Source of the DNA: Armatimonadota bacterium
GTDB lineage: Bacteria; Armatimonadota; Zipacnadia; Zipacnadales; UBA11051
Assembly (NCBI GenBank): GCA_030612305.1
Contig: JAUWOG010000145.1
Location: 1 to 6,359, forward strand
Length of the DNA stretch: 6,359 bases
Reading direction: 5' to 3'
In this document: piece by piece, positions 1-5,387 of the stretch
Position numbering within the stretch: position 1 is the first letter of the stretch
Layout: every line of letters starts with the position of its first letter
Position numbers and translations under genes: made by a program
The notes under the pieces: generated by a model
Told to the model about the DNA's origin: nothing
Seen by the model: the letters and a program-made list of their open reading frames with translations, nothing else
Database searches by the model: none

Positions 1-1238
1 ACAAGGCGGCGAGCACGCAGTCCACGGTGCGGGTGAATGTTGAGAACATTGACGCACTGATGAACCTGGTAGGGGAGCTTGTCATCAGCCGGACGCGTCT
101 GAAGACCCTGACGCAGCATCTGAAAGACGATGAGGGAGAGACGAACGGCGAGACTGTGCGTGACTTCGAGGATGTGACGTCGAATCTCGGGATGATCGTG
201 ACGGAGCTGCAGGAGCGGGTGGTGGCGACGCGCATGGTTCCCGTGAGTCACGTGTTTGGTCGGTTCCCCCGATTGGTGCGAGATGCGGCGCGACGTGAGG
301 GGAAGGATGTTGAGCTGGTAGTGGAGGGGGCCGACACGGAATTGGACCGGTCGGTGATAGAGGACATAGTGGACCCGCTGTCACACCTGTTGCGCAACGC
401 CGTCGGGCACGGTATCGAGACACCGGAGGAGCGTGAGGCGGCGGGCAAGCCGGCAAAGGGCACGGTGCGACTGGCGGCGCGGCGGGAGCAGAGCATGGTG
501 GTCATAGAAGTGGCGGATGATGGTGGCGGGATTGATGCGGAAGCGGTGCGTGTCAAGGCGGTTGAGAAGGGGTTGATGAGTCAGCAACAGGCGAGCGCAG
601 CATCAGAGAGCCAGCTAGTGAATCTGGTATTGATGCCGGGCTTCAGCACTGCGACAGAGGTGAGCGATGTCTCGGGTCGAGGCGTGGGGCTGGATGTCGC
701 AAAGAGCAACATAGACAATATGGGGGGGCATGTGGCGATAGCGAGTGCGCCCGGCGAGGGCACGACGGTGTCGCTGCGTCTGCCTTTGACGGTGGCGATC
801 ATCGAGGGTCTGCTTGCAGTATCGGGGGAAATAATCTGCGCGGTGCCGTTGGCATCGGTGCTGCGGATACTTAGCGTAGCGAGAACGGAGTTCCAGTATG
901 TGAACCAGCGGCCGATGGTGGTCGTGGATGGTGAGGTCATTCCGCTGCTTTCTCTGGCAGATATGGGCGAGTCGGATGAGTTTGCTCCCAAGGAGGCCGA
1001 TAAGGTCATCGCAGTGATGTTGAGCGACGGGCGTCAGAGTGTGGCGATGATAGTGGACGAGATCATGGGCAATGAGGAGCTTGTGGTGCAGCCGCTAGGA
1101 GAAGTGCTGCAGGATGTGGATGTAGTTAACGGTGCAGCGGTACTCGGTGATGGGCGGGTCTGCCTGATCGTAGATGTCGGCTCGGTAGTGCGAAGTGTGA
1201 TGCAGGCTGAGAGGGAGCGTACGGTCGGCGTAGCATGA
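1..1238 (+). CDS. cheA: Chemotaxis histidine kinase CheA, C-terminal part (5' end outside window)
   Basis: This is the sensor kinase of the chemotaxis complex: it autophosphorylates on a His in its P1 domain and passes the phosphate to CheY and CheB. The reading frame is open from the left edge (first full codon at base 3), so the P1 and P2 domains lie outside; the GTG at 27 is inside the gene, not a start. Visible domains in order: P3 dimerisation (about 27-240, beginning VNVENIDALMNLVGELV), P4 ATP-binding (about 240-780), and P5 CheW-like coupling domain (about 785-1200). P4 shows the N-box HLLRNAVGHGIE (384-419), the G1 box DDGGGID (516-536), an F-box around PGFSTATEVSD, and the G2 box GRGVGLD (675-695). 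The only oddity is Gly (GGG, 405-407) where CheA normally has Asp in NA-I/V-DHGIE; the Mg-binding Asn is intact. The TGA stop is followed by 57 bases before cheC. The family assignment is near certain. Confidence 0.97.
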   Translation, partial: KAASTQSTVRVNVENIDALMNLVGELVISRTRLKTLTQHLKDDEGETNGETVRDFEDVTSNLGMIVTELQERVVATRMVPVSHVFGRFPRLVRDAARREGKDVELVVEGADTELDRSVIEDIVDPLSHLLRNAVGHGIETPEEREAAGKPAKGTVRLAARREQSMVVIEVADDGGGIDAEAVRVKAVEKGLMSQQQASAASESQLVNLVLMPGFSTATEVSDVSGRGVGLDVAKSNIDNMGGHVAIASAPGEGTTVSLRLPLTVAIIEGLLAVSGEIICAVPLASVLRILSVARTEFQYVNQRPMVVVDGEVIPLLSLADMGESDEFAPKEADKVIAVMLSDGRQSVAMIVDEIMGNEELVVQPLGEVLQDVDVVNGAAVLGDGRVCLIVDVGSVVRSVMQAERERTVGVA

Positions 1239-1284
1239 GGACGGCAGAGAGAAGGAAATGACGCTGATTGGGCACACAACGGCG

Positions 1285-1289
1285 GGAGG
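1285..1289 (+). promoter_or_regulatory. Ribosome-binding site of cheC
   Basis: GGAGG lies 6 bases before a GTG (1296) and 9 bases before an ATG (1299). Both starts are plausible and differ by one residue. The 9-base spacing and the ATG slightly favour 1299; the family alignment cannot separate them. Confidence 0.7.
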
Positions 1290-1295
1290 CAACAG

Positions 1296-1949
1296 GTGAT
1301 GGAACTGATGGAGCTGTCTGAGCTACAGCTTGATGCGCTGAGAGAGATCGGAAACATCGGAGCCGGCAATGCGAGCACTTCGCTGGCGATGATGATAAAC
1401 GAGGCTATCAGACTGGCCGTGCCGGAGACGCGGATCGTGGCGCTGGATGAACTCTCGCTGGCTACGTCCGCCGGATTGGAAGAGGTGGTGGTGTCGGCGT
1501 ATGTGGCATTCGAGGGCGACGCCAGAGGATGCCTGTTGCTCCTGTTCAAGCAAGAGCAGGCACTGTCACTTCTGGAGTTGCTGGGTCTGGGTGGAGCGGG
1601 CGATGTGTTGGAATTGGGGGAGTTGGAGAAATCCGCGATCAGTGAGACGGGGAACATCATAGCGTCAACCTATCTCAAAGCGCTGGCGACCTTTACGAAA
1701 CTGGAACTCCTGCCCGAGCCGCCGGGCGTGGCGGTGGGGATGAGCGGAGCCGGGCTGGATACGGTGGGGGCACACCGGGGGCAGTTCGCAGATGCAGCCC
1801 TCGTGATCCAGATGAACCTGCACAGTGATGAGGCGGATCTGGGACTGGAGTTGTTCATGATACCGAATCCCGACGGCCTGGGCGCAATCCTGTCGGCGCT
1901 GGGACTGGGGGAGGACATGCGCCCGGGTGGGGATGCTATTACCGCGTGA
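1296..1949 (+). CDS. cheC: CheC-family CheY-P phosphatase
   Basis: CheC proteins hydrolyse phosphorylated CheY and help adaptation in Bacillus/Thermotoga-type chemotaxis, often together with the receptor deamidase CheD. The 217-residue product matches the usual length of about 200-210. It has the diagnostic duplicated active-site motif [D/S]-x3-E-x2-N-x22-P twice, exactly spaced: D13, E17, N20, P43 (in LDALREIGNIGAGNAS) and S113, E117, N120, P143 (in EKSAISETGNIIASTY). The two copies are 100 residues apart. Two intact sites argue for CheC rather than CheX, which keeps only one, and there is no receiver- or FliN-like tail as in FliY. The protein is acidic with no signal peptide or membrane segment, so it should be cytoplasmic. 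The neighbours, cheA before and cheB-cheR after, fit the role. No cheD is adjacent, so whether it acts with CheD cannot be told from here. The start could be GTG 1296 or ATG 1299. Confidence 0.94.
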   Translation: MMELMELSELQLDALREIGNIGAGNASTSLAMMINEAIRLAVPETRIVALDELSLATSAGLEEVVVSAYVAFEGDARGCLLLLFKQEQALSLLELLGLGGAGDVLELGELEKSAISETGNIIASTYLKALATFTKLELLPEPPGVAVGMSGAGLDTVGAHRGQFADAALVIQMNLHSDEADLGLELFMIPNPDGLGAILSALGLGEDMRPGGDAITA

Positions 1950-1980
1950 GTCTATCGGCCCCCCGTATCGTCAGGTTCGT

Positions 1981-2046
1981 ACCCCTCACCCCTTTGATTC
2001 CCCTCTCCGGAGGAAGCTGCGCGTCCTCATAGGGAGAGGGGCCCGA
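1981..2046. repeat. REP-like palindromic intergenic element between cheC and cheB
   Basis: The arms CCCCTCTCC (2000-2008) and GGAGAGGGG (2033-2041) are perfect 9-bp inverted repeats. Inside them a second stem, GAGGA (2010-2014) with TCCTC (2024-2028), closes a 9-base loop, giving a long bulged hairpin. The preceding bases ACCCCTCACCCC complete a C-rich, G-poor block followed by a G-rich block. From memory this resembles dispersed CCCCTCACCCC/CCCCTCTCC palindromes found between genes in many high-GC bacteria. It has no U-tract, so it is a poor intrinsic terminator. It could instead stabilise the cheC 3' end or slow the polymerase. Only one copy is visible, so the repeat status is inferred. Confidence 0.55.
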
Positions 2047-2122
2047 GGCGAAACCAACTGCAACATCCAATTTTCAAAATGCGCTTTCAGTCGAGTCAAG
2101 AGACTACCTGGTGCTCCATCGC

Positions 2123-2127
2123 GAGGA
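2123..2127 (+). promoter_or_regulatory. Ribosome-binding site that fixes the cheB start
   Basis: GAGGA lies 9 bases before the ATG at 2137. The protein that follows begins directly with the receiver-domain strand IRVLIVDDSN, so this start is preferred over the GTG at 1927 in the same frame. Confidence 0.75.
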
Positions 2128-2136
2128 AATGAGTGT

Positions 2137-3228
2137 ATGGCGTCGCCTATACGTGTGCTGATTGTGGATGATTCGAATTACGTGCGGATGGTCGTGGCCC
2201 GGATGCTGCGGCGTACCCACGACATCGAGGTCGTCGGCCAGGCGGCTGACGGGCAAGAGGCTCTGCAGCTGGCGCTGGAGCTGAAGCCGGACGTAATGAC
2301 TCTGGATGTTGAGATGCCGAAGCTGGACGGGCTGGAGGTGCTGCGAAGGCTGTTGCCGCGCGAGCAGATACCGGTGGTGATGCTTTCGAGCCTGACACAG
2401 GAGAGGGCTGAGGTCACGCTGGAGGCTCTGCAACTGGGCGCCGTGGATTTCGTCGGCAAGCCGGGCAGTGCGGGAGTACCGGATCTGGCGGCGGTGGAGT
2501 ACCAGTTGCTGATGAAGGTACGAGCGGCGGCGACGGCGAGAGTGCTATCGCCGGCGGCGAAGAGGCCGCGTGCAGAGGGGGTGGGGCGAGCTGTGTCGGT
2601 GCCTATCAGGAGGCGGCCGACATTGCTGCTGGCTTCCTCGACTGGTGGGCCGAGTACTCTCGCGAGCCTGCTGGGGGCGCTGCCGGGAGACCTTCCCGCG
2701 AGCCTGGCAGTGACGCAACACATGCCGGCGTCATTCACGCAGAGCTTCGCGGAACGGCTGGACGCGGAATGTGAGTTGGAGGTCCGGGAGGCTGCGGAGG
2801 GGGATGTGCTCGGTGTCGGGACTGCTCTGTTAGCGCCGGGAGACTGGCACATGATCATCGGACCGCAGGGGATCATCCATCTCTCAAACGCGGCACCGGT
2901 GTGGGGCGTGCGTCCGGCCGCGGACCCGATGATGGAGAGTGCCGCGGAGAACCTGCGGGAGCCGCTGATTGCCGTGGTGCTGACGGGGATGGGCTGTGAT
3001 GGTGCGGATGGGCTGTGCCGCGTCAAGGAGGCCGACGGGGTGGCGATCGCACAAGACGAGGAGAGCAGCGTGATATACGGTATGCCGAAGGCAGCGGCGG
3101 AGACGGGAGCCTGTGACTACATCGCTTCGCTCGGCGACCTGCCGCGGCTGTTAGTGGAGCAGACATATCGGCTGGCGACGGCGGAGAAGACCCGAGCCGC
3201 AGTCGCCGGCGGGGATAGGAGTTCATGA
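2137..3228 (+). CDS. cheB: Chemotaxis response regulator / protein-glutamate methylesterase CheB
   Basis: CheB removes methyl groups from chemoreceptor glutamates (and can deamidate glutamines) when phosphorylated by CheA, giving negative feedback on the kinase. The 363-residue product has the full two-domain architecture. The N-terminal receiver (about 4-125) has acidic residues D11-D12, phospho-acceptor D57 in TLDVEMPKLDG, and the conserved Lys K108 in DFVGKPG. A basic linker of about 40 residues leads to the C-terminal methylesterase (about 160-350). The catalytic triad is in place: S168 (SSTGGP), H195 (TQHMPASFTQSFAERLD) and D288 (TGMGCDGADGL), with spacing like that of enteric CheB. The usual GASTGGP is ASSTGGP here, a mild variant. 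The frame is open back to GTG 1927, but those 70 codons cross the palindromic element, overlap the end of cheC and resemble no domain, so I start at 2137. The stop overlaps the cheR start (ATGA), which implies translational coupling. Confidence 0.96.
   Translation: MASPIRVLIVDDSNYVRMVVARMLRRTHDIEVVGQAADGQEALQLALELKPDVMTLDVEMPKLDGLEVLRRLLPREQIPVVMLSSLTQERAEVTLEALQLGAVDFVGKPGSAGVPDLAAVEYQLLMKVRAAATARVLSPAAKRPRAEGVGRAVSVPIRRRPTLLLASSTGGPSTLASLLGALPGDLPASLAVTQHMPASFTQSFAERLDAECELEVREAAEGDVLGVGTALLAPGDWHMIIGPQGIIHLSNAAPVWGVRPAADPMMESAAENLREPLIAVVLTGMGCDGADGLCRVKEADGVAIAQDEESSVIYGMPKAAAETGACDYIASLGDLPRLLVEQTYRLATAEKTRAAVAGGDRSS
3217..3221 (+). promoter_or_regulatory. Ribosome-binding site of cheR, inside the cheB 3' end
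   Basis: AGGAG lies only 3 bases before ATG 3225, which is short, but 9 bases before the in-frame ATG 3231. Ribosomes terminating at the cheB TGA (3226-3228) could restart at either. The true start may therefore be 3231, which would shorten CheR by two residues. Confidence 0.55.
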
Positions 3229-4031
3229 CGATGGAGATGTTTGATGCGAAGGAGTTTGCCGCTTTCTGTGCGGGGATAAGGAAACTGTGGGGTATTGACC
3301 TGACGAGCTATGGGGAACGGCAGTTGCATCGCCGATTGCGCGCTATGATGGCGCGTGTAAATGCCGCTAGTCTGGCCGGTTTTCTGCAGCAGATGAAAGA
3401 GGACGCTTCGCTTTCAGAGCAGTTCAAGAACAAGTTCACTATCAACGTGAGCGAGTTCTTCCGCAATCCGGAGCTGTTCTCGGACCTCGAAGAGATGCTG
3501 AAGCCGGGGCTAGTATGCTCAGAGGCGAAGAAGGTGTGGAGCGCGGGCTGTTCCTACGGAGCCGAGCCATACACTCTAGCGATCCTGATGGACGAATATG
3601 CGAAGGCAAGGAAGTGGGAGATTCTGGCCACCGACATAGATGTGGAGGCTTTGGCGTCTGCAAAGGCAGGGATATTCAGCGACCGTGACCTGCGCAATGT
3701 TTCAGCGGCGCGCCGCCGCGAGTACTTCGAGCTGACTGATGCGGGGACTTTCGCGGTGTCAGAGAAGCTGAAGCGGAATGTGCGCTTCTTCAATCTGGAT
3801 CTGCTTCAGCCAGGTAAACACGTGCCTCGGAACTGCGATTTGGTGCTATGCCGCAACGTGATCATCTACTTCAATTCTGAGGCGAAGAAGCAAGTGCAAA
3901 GGCGGCTTGCCGAGGCGCTACGGCCGGGAGGTGTGCTGCTGATCGGGGGGACTGAGAGGGTGGCGGAGCCCGACGAGCTGGGTCTGGCGGTGCTGCGTCC
4001 GTTCTTCTACCAGAAGGCGAAGGCGGCGTGA
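3225..4031 (+). CDS. cheR: Chemoreceptor glutamate O-methyltransferase CheR
   Basis: CheR uses S-adenosylmethionine to methylate glutamates on chemoreceptors, opposing CheB. The 268-residue product has the all-helical N-terminal domain (about 5-80) with basic residues in QLHRRLRAMMARV, then the hinge motif FTINVSEFFRN (71-81). The SAM-binding domain follows: motif I WSAGCSYGAEPY (105-116), the ribose-binding acidic motif ATDID (135-139), and LCRNVIIYF (208-216). The end, GLAVLRPFFYQK, matches the compact Bacillus-type CheR, and the length is closer to the roughly 256 residues of that group than to the 286 of enteric CheR. Motif I has SYGAE where most relatives have STGEE; the SAM-contacting glycines and Glu-Pro-Tyr remain. 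There is no C-terminal TPR extension. It overlaps cheB by 4 bases and is the last gene of the che cluster here. No strong terminator follows it. Confidence 0.96.
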   Translation: MTMEMFDAKEFAAFCAGIRKLWGIDLTSYGERQLHRRLRAMMARVNAASLAGFLQQMKEDASLSEQFKNKFTINVSEFFRNPELFSDLEEMLKPGLVCSEAKKVWSAGCSYGAEPYTLAILMDEYAKARKWEILATDIDVEALASAKAGIFSDRDLRNVSAARRREYFELTDAGTFAVSEKLKRNVRFFNLDLLQPGKHVPRNCDLVLCRNVIIYFNSEAKKQVQRRLAEALRPGGVLLIGGTERVAEPDELGLAVLRPFFYQKAKAA

Positions 4032-4055
4032 GGGGGATACTGTGCGTCTGCCCAG

Positions 4056-4067
4056 AGAGCACAACTA
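4056..4067 (+). repeat. Upstream arm of a perfect 12-bp inverted repeat flanking a promoter
   Basis: AGAGCACAACTA here is the exact reverse complement of TAGTTGTGCTCT at 4164-4175. The arms lie about 108 bp apart centre to centre and bracket the promoter of the PEP-CTERM gene. The arm overlaps a compact dyad at 4059-4076. Confidence 0.75.
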
Positions 4068-4076
4068 AAGTTGAGC
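4059..4076. promoter_or_regulatory. Putative operator, dyad GCACAACTAAAGTTGAGC
   Basis: Seven of nine base pairs are symmetric around the centre at 4067/4068, giving two head-to-head copies of AGTTGWGC. It sits about 20 bases upstream of the -35 box, centred near -63 from the predicted start, a position typical of activator sites. A regulator is inferred; none is encoded in the window. Confidence 0.5.
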
Positions 4077-4095
4077 CTATGTTTACATTTTGTGC

Positions 4096-4124
4096 TTGAC
4101 AGGGGGTGGCGAATAATATAGAGT
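4096..4124 (+). promoter_or_regulatory. Sigma-70-type promoter of the PEP-CTERM gene
   Basis: A perfect -35 hexamer TTGACA (4096-4101) is followed after 17 bases by TAGAGT (4119-4124), which keeps four of six consensus bases. TATAGA at 4117-4122 is an alternative with a 15-base spacer. The spacer and surroundings are A/T-rich compared with the rest of the window. Transcription would start near 4131, giving a leader of about 90 bases. Confidence 0.75.
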
Positions 4125-4163
4125 AGCTCTGTGAGGATGCTCAGAAGCAGCGTTATCACCGTG

Positions 4164-4175
4164 TAGTTGTGCTCT
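4164..4175 (+). repeat. Downstream arm of the 12-bp inverted repeat, in the mRNA leader
   Basis: TAGTTGTGCTCT is the exact complement partner of 4056-4067 and contains the third AGTTGWGC copy (4165-4172). It lies at about +34 to +45, where a bound protein could block elongation or join a DNA loop with the upstream site. Confidence 0.7.
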
Positions 4176-4221
4176 GTCGCAGGATATGACGGGGACTCGT
4201 GGGTGAGAGGGCGACAGTAGA

Positions 4222-5208
4222 ATGATCAAGCGTCACCAGTTGATTGTCACAGCGGCACTTGTTGCAGGGATGCTGATATGTGTGGGTGGGTTGGCTCAAG
4301 CTGACTTGCTCTCCGACCATTTTGGTGTGACGCTGGCACTGGATTCGGGCTCCAGCTACACTGACACGTATCAGGGAGTGACGAGCTACCCGTACGATCC
4401 GGACAGCTTTGCCCCGACGAAGAACACGAAGACGACTAACTACACAGTGGGCGATTGGTACGGCGACTGGTCGAATGTGAACTTCAACTACACGACGCGG
4501 TCGGGGCAGTACCCGGAGGGCGCAGAGCGGTACGATGTCGAGGCGTTGTATTTCGACAATGACAAGGATAACATCTATATCTCCGTGGTGACTTCGTTCG
4601 AGCCGTGCCCCGGCTATACCGACCCCCGGGTTGGTCTGGATCTGTTCGTCGTGACCGGCGATTTGGCACTTGACCTGGGGGACAATTCCCCCTACGCACC
4701 GGATGGGTTCTCCTACGACTATGGTGTCAACATCAACCACGAGGTCCGGACTGGTGGGGACGCGACCTCGGGCGGTAACACGATCGGCAACGAGCTGTAC
4801 AAGACGAATAACTCGGACTGGTATCTGGGGACGCCCAGCGGCGCTCCGGCAGCCGGCGGCGAGCTGACGAATTTCGACCCGGAGTACACGAGCTTCGCCG
4901 GGACCTACAAGGGTACAGGCACAGTCACGTACACCGCGTACGACTTCGGGGTCGATGATGAGACGCTGGCGCCCACCTATGTGATTGACATTACTGTGCC
5001 TCTGGCCCTGCTGCCGACGCTCTACAACGGGGACATCATCGGTATCAGTTGGGTGCAGGGGTGTCGCAACGACGGCAATGAGACTGATGCCTGCATACGC
5101 TTGGAAGGGCAGTTTACGCCCGAGCCGAGCACGATGGCGCTGATGGCTCTGGGGATGGGTGCGCTGGGGATGCTGAGGCGTCGCAAGAAGAAGAGCGGCG
5201 ACGAGTAG
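4222..5208 (+). CDS. Secreted PEP-CTERM sorting-domain protein of unknown function
   Basis: The 328-residue product is exported and probably exosortase-processed. The N-terminus has a classic signal peptide: basic start MIKRH, hydrophobic core 7-24, and a likely signal peptidase I cut after AQA (27/28). C20 does not fit a lipobox. The C-terminus carries the three-part PEP-CTERM signal: PEPST (300-304), a hydrophobic stretch (about 305-318) and a basic cluster RRRKKK (319-324). In known systems this signal is recognised by exosortase EpsH/XrtA, linked to exopolysaccharide or biofilm matrix. The mature region (28-299) is rich in Tyr, Asp, Asn, Gly and Thr, looks beta-rich and contains an acidic loop FDNDKDN (111-117). 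It has three Cys (129, 281, 291), the last two perhaps forming a disulfide. I recognise no enzymatic domain. The start has GAGAGG (4205-4210) 11 bases upstream, rather far. The gene has its own promoter and terminator, so it is separate from the che operon. Gene function is unknown; the sorting class is confident. Confidence 0.9.
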   Translation: MIKRHQLIVTAALVAGMLICVGGLAQADLLSDHFGVTLALDSGSSYTDTYQGVTSYPYDPDSFAPTKNTKTTNYTVGDWYGDWSNVNFNYTTRSGQYPEGAERYDVEALYFDNDKDNIYISVVTSFEPCPGYTDPRVGLDLFVVTGDLALDLGDNSPYAPDGFSYDYGVNINHEVRTGGDATSGGNTIGNELYKTNNSDWYLGTPSGAPAAGGELTNFDPEYTSFAGTYKGTGTVTYTAYDFGVDDETLAPTYVIDITVPLALLPTLYNGDIIGISWVQGCRNDGNETDACIRLEGQFTPEPSTMALMALGMGALGMLRRRKKKSGDE

Positions 5209-5254
5209 GCCCGAGCTAGTCTGAAGTGCAACAACTGAATAGACGCGTGATCCT

Positions 5255-5289
5255 TCCCGGCTTCCAGCGAAGTCGGGATTTCGTATTTG
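5255..5289 (+). terminator. Intrinsic terminator after the PEP-CTERM gene
   Basis: TCCCGGCTT (5255-5263) pairs with AAGTCGGGA (5270-5278) as a 9-bp stem with one G-U pair and a 6-base loop, followed by the T-rich tail TTTCGTATTTG. It lies 46 bases after the stop codon and should separate this gene from the URO-D-like gene. Confidence 0.82.
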
Positions 5290-5323
5290 TGAAAGGCATC
5301 TGGCGCAGGTGTGGTGTCTTGTG

Positions 5324-5329
5324 TACAAT
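5324..5329 (+). promoter_or_regulatory. Candidate -10 box for the URO-D-family gene
   Basis: TACAAT matches five of six bases of the -10 consensus and lies between the terminator and the next start, about 58 bases before the ATG. The bases 17 upstream (TGGCGC) are a poor -35, so the promoter would be weak or need an activator. Confidence 0.35.
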
Positions 5330-5364
5330 GGTCGGTGAGGCGCAGGGCGCAGCAGAATTCGTGT

Positions 5365-5381
5365 GAGGAGCGACTGAGGAG
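5365..5381 (+). promoter_or_regulatory. Tandem GAGGAG ribosome-binding motifs before the URO-D-family gene
   Basis: GAGGAG occurs twice, at 5365-5370 and 5376-5381. The second abuts ATG 5382 but is 6 bases from ATG 5388, so 5388 is the better start with that motif. The first is 11 bases from ATG 5382, so that start also stays possible. Confidence 0.6.
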
Positions 5382-5387
5382 ATGGCG

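Noticed and set aside
27..29. GTG as the start of cheA
   Set aside because: It begins within the P3 domain, and the frame continues to the left edge of the window, so the gene is truncated rather than short.
1034..1660. 208-codon minus-strand frame across the cheA-cheC junction
   Set aside because: Ser- and Thr-rich low-complexity product; both plus-strand genes carry specific family motifs.
2178..3026. 282-codon minus-strand frame antisense to cheB
   Set aside because: Ser-, Arg- and Pro-rich composition typical of the reverse of a high-GC gene; cheB has all catalytic motifs.
4059..4076. Dyad after cheR as an intrinsic terminator
   Set aside because: The central stem is only 4-5 bp with mismatches and there is no continuous T-run after it; its place before a strong promoter fits an operator better.
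4096..4175. Sigma-54 promoter as often seen for PEP-CTERM genes
   Set aside because: No TGGCAC-N5-TTGCA type element is present; a sigma-70 promoter explains the site.
4270..4281. Lipobox (MLIC) in the PEP-CTERM protein
   Set aside because: The residue before Cys20 is Ile, not Gly, Ala or Ser, and a good AQA cleavage site follows.
4156..5328. 390-codon open frame on the minus strand, antisense to the PEP-CTERM gene
   Set aside because: Its product is a low-complexity run of Arg, Val, Pro and His with no domain. The plus frame has a signal peptide and sorting signal, so this is a codon-bias shadow.
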